In this document: positions 33,933 through 42,374 of the stretch, in pieces
Position numbering within the stretch: position 1 is the stretch's first letter
Layout: the number at the start of each line of letters is the position of its first letter
From: Saccharopolyspora galaxeae
Lineage (GTDB): Bacteria > Actinomycetota > Actinomycetes > Mycobacteriales > Pseudonocardiaceae
Direction of reading: 5' to 3'
Assembly (NCBI RefSeq): GCF_016526145.1
Contig: NZ_JADDUE010000015.1
Coordinates: forward strand, 1-64,000
Length of the DNA stretch: 64,000 bases
Translations under genes and position numbers: made by a program
The notes under the pieces: model-generated
What the model was told of the DNA's origin: nothing
The model's input: the letters and a program-made list of their open reading frames with translations, nothing else
Databases searched by the model: none

Positions 33933-34480
33933 TGACTTCTCCCGTCCTGATCTGGTGCACGCGTGCGGGCCCACCAGCCCTCATCCCGACCTATCTCGCA
34001 TACGATAATAAAGGACAGACCAAAACGGAAGTTCTCATCTGGCCCGTTGACACGAAGCACAGCGGACCGCGTCTTGCAGCCGCTCCCCCGGGAGGACGCC
34101 CGCCAGCACACCGGCGTCCAGCCACCCTCAGATCAAGCCTATGAACTGGGACAACGACGTTCCGAGGATTGCAGGACACTCCTGTGGGTCGTCCGAAAAG
34201 GGTCGGCGACAACTGGAGACCATCCGTGCGGAAACCTCGCGGGAAGATGCGGTCGAGAACGCTCGTTCACAAGTTCTGAACCAGGCCCGCCAGTTGCCGA
34301 CGCGAGGAAGGTGATCGACTGCGGAACGCTCCACCGCACGACCGCGGCCACGACGCCGATCGATTCGCGAAGGGCACGGGCTTGCGCCGCCAAACACCTG
34401 CCGACGAACTCGCGGAGTACAGGAGCGTCCAGCCGTGTGCAGCGTCGTAGACCCGGCGCGCAGCCGCCACGGCATCGCCG
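33933..34480. other. Upstream region of the badH-like operon
   Basis: The first 90 bp hold the promoter/operator at 34005-34021. The rest, up to the SDR remnant, shows no supported gene, and reading frames in it are composition-driven. Confidence 0.45.
34005..34021 (-). promoter_or_regulatory. Promoter with GGTCTGTCC operator and TATTAT -10 box
   Basis: Read on the minus strand: CCGTTTTGGTCTGTCC, then TT and TATTAT. It matches the arrangement at 14676-14690 in 13 consecutive bases of the operator half (TTTTGGTCTGTCC). It lies about 73 bp before the badH-like start. Confidence 0.62.
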
Positions 34481-35098
34481 ATGCAGCGGCGGGTCCGACC
34501 GTCGGGAACGGGCGCCCAATCGCCCCGGAACGACCTCCCGGACTTCGGCCCGATCGACGCGTACGTCGGAAACGCCGCCCGCGCCACGGGGTTCGGCGCC
34601 GCGCACACCTTCGACCAGGAGTCCTGGCAGCGCGCTCCCGACGTCAACCTCACAGGCACGTTCCGCGTGCTCCAGGAGTGCCTGGCAGGTATGCGACAGC
34701 GCGGTTCCGGCCGCGTCGTGCTCATCTCCAGCACCGCGGGCACGCAGGGCATGCCTGCGCAAGTCTCGTACGCGACGACCAAGGCAGGGCTGATCGGGAT
34801 GGTCAAGACCGTGGCCGCGGAGAACGTTCGGAAGGGCATCACGGCCAATGCTGTCCTGCCCGGGATGACGGCCAGCAGCGGTGTTCTGTCGATGCCATCG
34901 GAAGTCCAGGACGCCTGGCTCGGACGCCTGTCCAACGGGTTCGTCGATCCGGACGACATCGCCGACGGCGTCGCGTTCTTCGCCTCGCCGAGCGCGGGCA
35001 TGGTGCCCGGGCAGCTGCTGACGATCGATGGCGGGATGAGCTCAACACGCGGTCGGTCACGTCGAGCGCCACGAAGGAACCCCGGCGGTGCTAGATGA
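34481..35098 (+). pseudogene. SDR remnant lacking the N-terminal cofactor motif
   Basis: The frame carries the second half of a classical SDR: a Ser in VVLISSTAGTQGM, YATTK as the catalytic Tyr/Lys pair, NAVLPGMTASSG, and the C-terminal GQLLTIDGGMSS. The TGxxxGxG nucleotide-binding motif and first strand are missing. Upstream sequence gives only a faint HGIADAAA resemblance in another frame, and NNAG reads VGNAAR. It is probably a decayed dehydrogenase gene. It ends at the edge of a transposase fragment, so mobile-element activity may have helped break it. Confidence 0.6.
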
Positions 35099-35327
35099 TG
35101 CGCACCGGGGCCAGCGCCAGCGACGGGCCGAGCGAGTCGATCACCCGATGCGCAGCCGCGTGCGAGATCCCGAACAGCGGACCGATCTGGCGCATCGTGA
35201 GGTTCGTGCGCCAGTACACCGCCACCAACAACACCCGATCCTCCAGCCGCAGCCGCCACTGCCGCCCAGGACGCCCATCCGCGATCGCCTCCCCACCACG
35301 GGCGTCCCGGAGAAGGCCAAGATCTTG
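35091..35327 (-). mobile_element. IS5-like transposase N-terminal fragment
   Basis: Read on the minus strand between the stops at 35330-35328 and 35093-35091, the frame gives 78 codons. They include GRQWRLRLEDRVLLVAVYWR, then TNLTMRQIGPLFGISHAAAH, then RVIDSLGPSLALAPVR. This is the N-terminal helix-turn-helix region of IS5-type DDE transposases common in Streptomyces and Frankia. There is no start codon or DDE catalytic domain, and no terminal inverted repeats were found, so it is a remnant. Confidence 0.72.
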
Positions 35328-35660
35328 TCAGAGAAACACGACTGGTATTAGAATCTAGTATCAGATTGCGTTGCACAATCTCAGTGCGGTCGTTGGTCTC
35401 TCGGCCCCTCGGCACTAGCTTTCCACTACCGACGGCACAACGATTCGGCCAGCAGAGACTGGCATGTCAAGCAAGGGGCCTTGCAGTCGGAGTATCGGAC
35501 TCACGAAGCCGGGACGGCACGAGCGGTCACGCGGACGTTCGACACGGTATGCGAGTCAAGCGCGGATCGTCCCCGAACGGGACTCCCGGGCACCGGGGTG
35601 GACAACGGCACGCCGAGCGGCTAAACGGATTGCCGATTTTGGCGGGGAAGGCAGGGCCGG
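35328..35660. other. Intergenic region before the cysteine hydrolase
   Basis: Besides the 35342-35364 inverted repeat, I see no gene or RNA structure. The 35330-35380 stretch is AT-rich for this genome and may contain the promoter of the hydrolase gene at 35661. Confidence 0.4.
35342..35364. promoter_or_regulatory. AT-rich inverted repeat, candidate operator
   Basis: Arms CTGGTATTAGA (35342-35352) and TCTAGTATCAG (35354-35364) are complementary except at two positions, around a single central base. No neighbouring regulator gene is obvious. Confidence 0.45.
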
Positions 35661-36440
35661 ATGGACGTAGTGGACGCGTATCTCGCTGAGTACGGCCGCG
35701 GCGAACAGGAGCTGCTGCAAGGCGATCGCCTGAACGGTGCCGGCATCTTCGATGGCGAACGGGAATTCGTCGAGCTCGCCGACCGGGCCTACGACACCGA
35801 CCAGCACGGCGTGTTCCGGATCCGGGCCGAGGAATCCGCGTTGCTGGTCATCGACATGCAAGAAGACCTCGTGGCGCCGGAAGGTCCGATGTGCGTACCC
35901 GAAGCGTACCGGCAGGTCCCCCGCATCAAGCGCCTGATCCAGCACTGCCGCGGCGCGGACGTGCCCGTGATCTTTACCGAAGTAACGATTCCGGACGACG
36001 CTCCACACCAATACCGGGACTTCTTCCCGCCGATACGCGCGGGGGCCGTGAGCGAGGGGACCCCCGGGATGCGCGTGTACCGCGAGCTGGCGCCGCTGGC
36101 TGGCGAGCGCGTCATCGACACCAAGTTCGGGTTCGACTCGTTCAACGGCACACCGCTGGACTACGTCTTGCGGCAACGCGGCGCCCAAACGGTGATCATC
36201 TGTGGGACGCTGACCAACTTCTGCTGCGAAACCACCGCGCGTAGCGCATACGGTCTCGGGTACCAAGTGGTCTTCGGCTCCGATGTGAACGCCACCGACA
36301 ACGCCGAGGCGCAGCGGGCGACGCTGCGGACGATGCGTCGCGGTTTCGGCCGAGTACTCGACCACTACGCGATCATGTGCGCGCTCGACGGACGTGATGA
36401 AGCCTTCGAGGCCGCAGCTTCCGCGCTCGGTGCGAGTTAA
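35661..36440 (+). CDS. Isochorismatase-family cysteine hydrolase
   Basis: A 259-residue member of the isochorismatase/nicotinamidase/N-carbamoylsarcosine amidase superfamily. The catalytic Asp is in LLVIDMQEDLV (about 61-71), Lys in VIDTKFGFDSFNGT (about 150-163) and nucleophilic Cys in CGTLTNFCCETTARSA (about 175-190). An N-terminal extension of about 55 residues precedes the hydrolase fold. It hydrolyses an amide or enol ether bond; substrates in this family cannot be predicted from sequence alone. It stands alone on the plus strand. Confidence 0.86.
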   Translation: MDVVDAYLAEYGRGEQELLQGDRLNGAGIFDGEREFVELADRAYDTDQHGVFRIRAEESALLVIDMQEDLVAPEGPMCVPEAYRQVPRIKRLIQHCRGADVPVIFTEVTIPDDAPHQYRDFFPPIRAGAVSEGTPGMRVYRELAPLAGERVIDTKFGFDSFNGTPLDYVLRQRGAQTVIICGTLTNFCCETTARSAYGLGYQVVFGSDVNATDNAEAQRATLRTMRRGFGRVLDHYAIMCALDGRDEAFEAAASALGAS

Positions 36441-36704
36441 CGGTCGCCACGGAGCGCGAATCCGACCCGATTCGTCCGCGGATCTCTTCGCCCACTTCTG
36501 AAACGTGTTGATCACTTCTTCTCGCTCCGTCGGTCATCGCAGAGCGCGACTTTCCAGCAGGACCGATCCGGGCAGCTTTCGGATCAGTAGGTGCGGCCAG
36601 GAGCCGACCACGAGGGTCGAACCGCCCGTCGTCCAGCGTGGACATCGCAGCCGGGCGGCGCCGACTCGTCCGCAGTCGCAGTGGTCTCGCCTTGGCCCGC
36701 GCGG

Positions 36705-37346
36705 TCATGGGAGGGACTCGCCGTGCGGGAGCATCGTCGGGAGCAGCACCTTCATCGGGGTCATGACGGTCGCCAGGTTCCGGTCCAGCCGTTCCAGGAA
36801 GGTTTCGCCGGAATCACCACCGTGGGCCCAATTGCGCAGCTCCGCGACGAAAACCCCTTGGCAGGCGCTGGCGATGGCGATGGGTGCGACGTCCTCCAGC
36901 GAACCGCCGGCCCGCCCCGCCAGCCATCGGGCGATGACCTGTTTCCACCGTTCCCAATGCTCGTAGGCGCCCGAGCGCAGGTCAGGGCTGGTGTCGAGAA
37001 GTTCGAAGCGCTCCAGCCAGACACCGCTGCTCAGCACGGCTGAACGCGTCGAGGCGACCACCGCCCGCCGCACCTCGTCCAACTGGTCGGTGTCCTGCGG
37101 GGCCGCACCGAGCCGCGTGCCCAAAGCTTCGATCGTGTCGTCGAAGGCGTACCAGATGACACCGGGCTTGGAACCGAAGTAACGGAAGAAGGTCGTACGA
37201 CCGATCCCCGCCGCTTCGACGATGGCCTGCACGCTTACGTGGTCGTAGCCGTGGCGCTGCATCAGGTCGACCGCGACACGCTCCACCTCACCGCGAGGGG
37301 AGGCCGGTGGTCGTCCGGGGCCTCGACGAGCCGAATCAGAGGACAT
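36705..37346 (-). CDS. TetR-family transcriptional regulator (MftR/acyl-CoA-ligand type)
   Basis: A 213-residue TetR protein. The HTH lies at about residues 20-66 (VERVAVDLMQRHGYDHVSVQ, AIVEAAGIGRTTFFRYFGSK). The C-terminal domain with WERWKQVIARWLAGRAGG and an acidic/Trp pattern resembles the MftR-like acyl-CoA-responsive group. Divergent from the SDR at 37504, with the repeat GGTACTGAGTACC between them, so it probably represses both genes. The ligand may be an acyl-CoA (inference). Confidence 0.83.
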   Translation of the reverse strand: MSSDSARRGPGRPPASPRGEVERVAVDLMQRHGYDHVSVQAIVEAAGIGRTTFFRYFGSKPGVIWYAFDDTIEALGTRLGAAPQDTDQLDEVRRAVVASTRSAVLSSGVWLERFELLDTSPDLRSGAYEHWERWKQVIARWLAGRAGGSLEDVAPIAIASACQGVFVAELRNWAHGGDSGETFLERLDRNLATVMTPMKVLLPTMLPHGESLP

Positions 37347-37400
37347 CGCACGAGTTTAGGAGACGGTCCGCGACCGCCGAGCGATCATCGGTAGATTTCG

Positions 37401-37413
37401 GTACTGAGTACCA
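37401..37413. promoter_or_regulatory. Inverted repeat GGTACT-G-AGTACC, probable TetR operator
   Basis: Perfect 6-bp arms with one central base, midway in the 157-bp divergent gap between the TetR gene and the SDR gene. Confidence 0.6.
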
Positions 37414-37503
37414 CTATTGTGCCGGAAGAGCCGCGACCGTCCGAACAGGGCAGTCCGAACCGGCAAAGTCGATAGCAGAGCGTGATCACGGAAGGTGCGC
37501 ATC

Positions 37504-38250
37504 ATGGGGAAGCTCGATGGCAAGGTCGCCATCATCACCGGCGCCGCTCAGGGAATGGGCGAGACCCACGCACGACGGTTCATCAACGAGGGAGCGAAGG
37601 TCGTCCTCACCGACGTCAACGACGACCGGGGCAAGCAGCTCGTCGCCGACCTGGGTGACAACGCCCTGTTCCTGCACCACGATGTAACCGAACCGGCCGA
37701 CTGGCGCCACGTGCGTCAGGAAGCGGAGCGGGCGTACGGCGCGGTGACCGTGCTGGTGAACAACGCCGGGATCCTGGGACCCATCAGCTCGACGGCAGAG
37801 TTCGACGAGGACGAGTACCTCAAGGTATGCGCAGTCAACCAGCACTCGCAGTTCTACGGCATGAAGACGGTCATTCCCTCCATGCAGAAGGCGGGCGGCG
37901 GCGCGATCGTCAACATCTCATCCACGGCGGGCATGGTCTCGATAGTCGGCGCACCGAACCTCGCCTACGTCGGCAGCAAGTTCGCATCCCGTGGCATGAC
38001 CAAGCACGTCGCGGTCCAGTACGGCCCCGACAACATCCGGGTGAACTCCGTACACCCCGGCTACATCAAGACCCCGATGATGGAGGCCGCGACCGACGAG
38101 GACGGCGGTGGTATCGCCGGGCAGGTGCCGCTGCGCCGCATGTCGGACCCCGAGGAGGTCTCGAACCTCGTCCTCTTCCTGGCCTGCGATGACTCCTCTT
38201 ACATCAGCGGCATGGAACACGTCATCGACGGTGGCCTGACAGCGCAGTGA
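37504..38250 (+). CDS. Short-chain dehydrogenase (FabG3/20beta-hydroxysteroid dehydrogenase-like)
   Basis: A 248-residue classical SDR: TGAAQGMG (about 12-19), LTDVNDD after strand 2 (NAD-type Asp), NNAGILGP (about 86-93), catalytic Ser in NISSTAGM (about 137-144), YVGSK (about 152-156) and the C-terminal SYISGMEHVIDGGLTAQ. The sequence is close in pattern to mycobacterial FabG3 (Rv2002), an NAD-linked 3alpha/20beta-hydroxysteroid dehydrogenase. ATG at 37504 with GGAAGG 8 nt upstream. A hydroxy-alicyclic or steroid-like alcohol is the likely substrate. Confidence 0.85.
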   Translation: MGKLDGKVAIITGAAQGMGETHARRFINEGAKVVLTDVNDDRGKQLVADLGDNALFLHHDVTEPADWRHVRQEAERAYGAVTVLVNNAGILGPISSTAEFDEDEYLKVCAVNQHSQFYGMKTVIPSMQKAGGGAIVNISSTAGMVSIVGAPNLAYVGSKFASRGMTKHVAVQYGPDNIRVNSVHPGYIKTPMMEAATDEDGGGIAGQVPLRRMSDPEEVSNLVLFLACDDSSYISGMEHVIDGGLTAQ

Positions 38251-38434
38251 GCTCCCCGACCGGCGAGGCGGCCGGTTGCTCCAGGAGGCCGGGGAGGGCG
38301 GACAGCGGCAGCCACGTCCGCCCTCCCGGAACAGAGTTGCCTCGGCCGACGCCGCAGCCCGCGTCCGAAGCCCACGGGTACGGTCCGGGCCAGGGAGGAC
38401 GGCTCGCAGCGAGGCGAACGAAGGCGGGTGAACA

Positions 38435-39376
38435 ATGCCATCGGCAGCGGCGGGTGAGCACCTGGGTAGCGTGAGCATGGCGCTCTACCTGCACGACGAT
38501 GAACCAGAGCGAGCCGCGCGCACCCTGCTGGAGCAGGCTCGCACCGCCTTGGACGGCGGGTTCCACGGAATCACCATCAGCGAGCACCACGCCGGATTCC
38601 CCGGCTACGTCCCGGTACCGGCCACGATGGCGGCGACGATCCTCGGCGCCACGCGGCGAGGATGGGTCGCACCGAGCCCGATCCTGCTCCCGCTCCGCCC
38701 GGTTCCGCTGGTCATGGAAGAGATCGCCTGGCTCGCCGCGTCCCACCCCGGTCGGGTGGCCGCCGGCCTGGCGGCCGGTTACTCCCAGCGCGACTTCGAC
38801 GTCTACGAACTCGATCGGAACGCGGCAGCGAAGACCTTCCGCGCCCAGCTCGCCGCGTGGCAAGAACGGACAGCCGACCATTCGGCGCCGCTGCACGACG
38901 ATCCGGCGATCTCCGGTGTGCTGCCGAAGACCCCGGTGCTGGTCTGCACCGGCGGTCCGAAGATGGCGGCACTGGCCGCACGCAACGGATTCGGCCTGTT
39001 CCTGCCGCCGGTCGATGATCACGCGAAGAACCGGCCAGCCATCGATTCGTACCGCGCGGCAGACGGAATCGGCCCATGCCTGGCCGGGCAATGGGTATGG
39101 CTAGGCGAACCGCCACCGGCTGGGCTGGACGCCCTTGCCCAGGCGTACCCGGACGTCGACGACTCCGGGAAGCAAGCCTACGCGCCGGGCGTGCTGCACG
39201 AACACGACCCCAATTCGCTGGCCGATCGACTGCACCAGCTGATGATCGACCTGGGCCTGACCGGGATCAGCCTGCGCGTGCACCTGCCCGGCGTCGACGC
39301 CAAGACGACCAGCACCCAGATCCAGCTGCTCGCCGAAAAACTCGTCCCCCGCCTCGAGGCCCGGCTCTCGGAGTAG
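38435..39376 (+). CDS. Luciferase-like (LLM class) flavin-dependent oxidoreductase
   Basis: A 313-residue LLM-family TIM barrel. Evidence is GGFHGITISEHHAGFPGYVP (about 40-59), PSPILLPLRPVPLVMEEIAWL (about 80-100) and HPGRVAAGLAAGYSQRDFDVY. It is more distant from the two F420-type proteins in this window and lacks the GLGTG pattern. It may be a flavin-dependent monooxygenase instead. It lies 184 bp after the SDR on the same strand and could be co-transcribed. Confidence 0.75.
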   Translation: MPSAAAGEHLGSVSMALYLHDDEPERAARTLLEQARTALDGGFHGITISEHHAGFPGYVPVPATMAATILGATRRGWVAPSPILLPLRPVPLVMEEIAWLAASHPGRVAAGLAAGYSQRDFDVYELDRNAAAKTFRAQLAAWQERTADHSAPLHDDPAISGVLPKTPVLVCTGGPKMAALAARNGFGLFLPPVDDHAKNRPAIDSYRAADGIGPCLAGQWVWLGEPPPAGLDALAQAYPDVDDSGKQAYAPGVLHEHDPNSLADRLHQLMIDLGLTGISLRVHLPGVDAKTTSTQIQLLAEKLVPRLEARLSE

Positions 39377-39504
39377 GCGCTACTCCCCGATCGTCTCCTG
39401 ATCAGCTTGGGAATTGGGGCGCAGGGCACCGACTCGCCGACGCACGAACCGTTTCAGCAAGTCGCGCCCCACCTCCGGGCGCGGACGGCTATCGGACTTT
39501 AGAA

Positions 39505-40638
39505 CTAGCGGACCAGCCGGAAGAACTTCCGCAGCTCTTCGACGAAGATCTTGGGCTGCTCCAGCGAGGCGAAGTGCCCGCCGGCCGGCAGCTCGTTCCA
39601 GTACCGAATGTTGACCAGCCGGGTCTCCGCGCGGGCCCGCGGAACGCGGATCATCTCCTTCGGGAAAATCGAGCAGCCGGTCGGCACGGTGATCTGATCC
39701 CGCGGCAGATCGGCAAGGCTCTCCCAGTAGATCCGAGCCGCCGACGCCCCAGTGTTCGACAGCCAGTACAGCATCACGTTGTCCAGCAAGGCATCCCGGT
39801 CGACCGCGTTCTCCGGGTGGCCGACGCAGTCGGTCCAGCCGTGGAACTTCTCCACGATCCAGGCGAGCTGCCCGACCGGGGAGTCGGCGAGACCGTAGCC
39901 GAGGGTCTGCGGTTTGGTCATCTGCTCGACGAAGTAGCCGGTGCCGCTGGTTCCGTAGTCGGCGCTGATCGCCGCCCCCTGCTTCTCGAAGTCGTTCATC
40001 GACTCCGGCGGGTCGGGTTCGGCGGCGAGGTCGACGTACGGGATCGGCAGGTGCACGCCGACGACCCGGTCCGGGGCGATAGCCGCGAGCCGCGCGGACA
40101 CCACCGATCCCCAGTCCCCGCCGTGCGCACCGAAACGCGGGTAGCCGAGCCTGGTCATCAGCTCCGCCCACGTATCCGCGATGCGCTTCACTCCCCAACC
40201 GGTGGAGCTCGGCCGACCGCTGAAGCCGAAACCGGGCAGCGACGGGACCACGACGTGGAAGGCGTCGGCCGGGTCCGGCGGGTCGGTGAGCGGTTCGACG
40301 AGGTCCAGGAACTCCCGGACCGATCCCGGCCAGCCGTGCGTCAGGATCAGCGGAAGCGCTCCCTCGTGCGGAGACCGCGCGTGCAGGAAGTGGATATCCA
40401 CACCGTCGATCTCGGTACGGAACTGCTGCGCGGCGTTCAGTTTGCGCTCACACCTGCGCCAGTCGTATCCGTCCGCCCAGTAGGCGGCCAGGTCCTGGAT
40501 GTAGGACAGCGGGATGCCCTGCGACCAGTCCTCGACGGGCTGTTCACCGGGCCACCGAACGCGTTCCAGACGAGCGCGGAGATCGTCGAGCTGATCCTGT
40601 GCGACGTCCAGTTCAAACTGCTTGACCTGATTGTTCAC
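39505..40638 (-). CDS. Epoxide hydrolase (EphB/microsomal-type N-terminal domain)
   Basis: A 377-residue alpha/beta hydrolase with the N-terminal lid domain of microsomal-type epoxide hydrolases (VAQDQLDDLRARLERVRWP, about 12-30). The oxyanion motif HGWPGS (about 100-105), the nucleophile in HGGDWGSVV (about 172-180), and a catalytic His in AGGHFASLEQP near the C-terminus are present. It opens epoxides to diols. GTG start at 40638. Last gene of the operon headed by the benzoyl-CoA-reductase-like subunits. This would be unusual in an anaerobic pathway, and suggests the operon handles oxygenated intermediates. Confidence 0.86.
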   Translation of the reverse strand: MNNQVKQFELDVAQDQLDDLRARLERVRWPGEQPVEDWSQGIPLSYIQDLAAYWADGYDWRRCERKLNAAQQFRTEIDGVDIHFLHARSPHEGALPLILTHGWPGSVREFLDLVEPLTDPPDPADAFHVVVPSLPGFGFSGRPSSTGWGVKRIADTWAELMTRLGYPRFGAHGGDWGSVVSARLAAIAPDRVVGVHLPIPYVDLAAEPDPPESMNDFEKQGAAISADYGTSGTGYFVEQMTKPQTLGYGLADSPVGQLAWIVEKFHGWTDCVGHPENAVDRDALLDNVMLYWLSNTGASAARIYWESLADLPRDQITVPTGCSIFPKEMIRVPRARAETRLVNIRYWNELPAGGHFASLEQPKIFVEELRKFFRLVR

Positions 40639-40670
40639 GCTGCTTCCCTTCCCGATGCCGATGTCGGAGG

Positions 40671-41183
40671 TCAGTCGTGGTGGGCGGGGTCGAGGTTCGA
40701 GCCGAGTGCTGCTGCGTCCTGCGGAAATCCGGTCGATCGGTAGAACGCGAGTTCGCGATCCCCTTGCGCGCGGGCGGTTTTCGCGAGCAGCGTCCGCGCG
40801 GCGCTCGCCTCGGGGCCGTCGAGCAGCGCCGAGGCCACGCTCATGGCGTGCTGCTTGAGGCGGCGGTTCTGCCCGGCGAGCTCGGCCAGCGGCACGCTCG
40901 CCTCGTCCGGCGCGGGTCCCGCCTCGGCCAAGCTGGAGTCGATCTCTGGGCGATCGCTGCCGGACAGGGCGCTCAGTGCGGTCAGCAGGCTGCGGTATTC
41001 GTGGTTCTCCACGACCTGGTATCGATACTCGTGCTCATGCGTGTCGAGCAGCCAGTCGAAGGTCGCGAGCATGAGTTTCGCTTGCTCCTGCGCAAACTCC
41101 GCGTCCGCGGGCAGCGCGGGCAGGATGGTGTCGCAGAACCGGCGGCGCATCGACTGCAATTGCTGGGTGACGGTGGGAACCAC
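40671..41183 (-). CDS. Helical partner of APH-fold kinase (second copy)
   Basis: A 170-residue, helix-rich soluble protein of unknown family. It starts at a GTG (41183), two bases after the kinase stop, so the two are translationally linked. Its N-terminal region (SMRRRFCDTILPALPADAE, then FAQEQAKLMLATFDWLLDTHEHEYRY) aligns with that of the protein at 7046-7600, which occupies the same position after another APH-fold kinase. The analogy is with LvaA/LvaB. I see no catalytic signature, which suits an accessory or stabilising subunit. Confidence 0.62.
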   Translation of the reverse strand: MVPTVTQQLQSMRRRFCDTILPALPADAEFAQEQAKLMLATFDWLLDTHEHEYRYQVVENHEYRSLLTALSALSGSDRPEIDSSLAEAGPAPDEASVPLAELAGQNRRLKQHAMSVASALLDGPEASAARTLLAKTARAQGDRELAFYRSTGFPQDAAALGSNLDPAHHD

Positions 41184-41185
41184 GA

Positions 41186-42343
41186 TCAGTCCTTCGCCAG
41201 TATCCGGTTGAGCTCGCCGATGAAGTAGCCGCCCAGCCCGGAGATGTAGTTGTACATGACGTCAAGCTCGGTCATCTGGACGTCGGCGTTGCGCGGCCCC
41301 GTGCCGATCAGTGAGACCACGGCCCAGTACAGGTTGAGCACCAGGTAGTACTCCAGGCGCTCCCGGTCCACCGGCAGGCAGGAGATCCGCTCGTACTCGG
41401 CGATGAACGTGTCGGTACGCACTAGGCCGGAGTTGAGGTAGTGGCCGGCCCCGTCCGGGTGACCCCAGCCGGGCAGCATCGCGTACGCGAGGTCCGAATG
41501 CCGGTCGCCGAGATGTCCCAGCTCCCAGTCCAGGATCGCCGTGATGTCCCCGGAATCCTCATCGAACAGGAAGTTCCCGTTCCGGTAATCCCCGTGCAGC
41601 AAGGAAACGTGGTCGACGACCGGTCGGTTCTCGGACAGCCACTGCCGGGCCAGCACGACGGTCGGGTGGGGTTCGAGCGCGTCCTCGTCCCAGGACCGGT
41701 TCCACATCGCCAACCGCCGATCCACCGCGTCCGTGGTGTCCGGCCGGGGCAGGTCGAAACCGCTCAGGTCGTCGCCCGACCAGTCGTGCGCGTGCAGCCT
41801 GGCCAGGTGCTCGACGAATTGCGGGGCGAGCAGCCGCCGCAGCTCCGGCCCGTACGCGGTGCCGAGTCCGGTCGCGGGCGGGACGTTCCTCGTCGGGGAC
41901 GGTACGCCGGGTGCCCTGCCGCAGATCAATGCCGGCTCGCCGAAATCGTCCGGGTCGGTGCTCACCCAATACGGCTCTGGCACAGGGATCACACCGTACG
42001 TCGCCTGCAACAGCTGGAACTCGCGCTCCACCTCGGTGACGCAGATTCCCGACGGCGCCTTCACTCGCAGCACCAGGTCGTCGCTGCGATCACCGCGTAG
42101 GAGCCGGAAGCGGTACGACTCGTTGGCACCTCCGCCGGATAGCCGGGCGAAGTCCTGGACCGTGAACGGGCTTTCCGCCCTAGCGGCGATGAAACGCTCC
42201 AGCCGCTCGCGCATCTCCTCGATGGGGCGTCGGCCGCGGTGTTCTCCGGCTGCTCTGCGCCGCAACTTCTCGTCGAAACGCTGGGCAAGGTTCCGCTCGA
42301 CGGAACAGCGCGGCGGGTCGTCAGCGCGTGTTCGTACTGTCAT
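41186..42343 (-). CDS. APH-fold phosphotransferase, LvaA-like
   Basis: A 385-residue kinase. The catalytic loop is LLHGDYRNGNFLFDE (about 250-264), the metal motif ILDWELGHLGDRHSDLAY (about 271-288) and the N-lobe SGGGANESYRF and LVLRVKAP. It is the closest relative of the kinase at 7605-8756 in the window; both share a GLGT...LAPQFVEHLA..LH.HDW block and both are followed at once by a helical partner gene. ATG at 42343 has AGGAGG 9 nt upstream. In the reductase operon it may phosphorylate a ring-hydroxylated CoA ester to prepare elimination (inference). Confidence 0.84.
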   Translation of the reverse strand: MTVRTRADDPPRCSVERNLAQRFDEKLRRRAAGEHRGRRPIEEMRERLERFIAARAESPFTVQDFARLSGGGANESYRFRLLRGDRSDDLVLRVKAPSGICVTEVEREFQLLQATYGVIPVPEPYWVSTDPDDFGEPALICGRAPGVPSPTRNVPPATGLGTAYGPELRRLLAPQFVEHLARLHAHDWSGDDLSGFDLPRPDTTDAVDRRLAMWNRSWDEDALEPHPTVVLARQWLSENRPVVDHVSLLHGDYRNGNFLFDEDSGDITAILDWELGHLGDRHSDLAYAMLPGWGHPDGAGHYLNSGLVRTDTFIAEYERISCLPVDRERLEYYLVLNLYWAVVSLIGTGPRNADVQMTELDVMYNYISGLGGYFIGELNRILAKD

Positions 42344-42374
42344 AGTCCGACCTCCTTGTCGGGCTATCGGGCTG

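Noticed and set aside
39076-40743. 555-codon plus-strand frame over the epoxide hydrolase
   Set aside because: Antisense to a complete alpha/beta hydrolase with intact catalytic residues; no domain in the antisense product.
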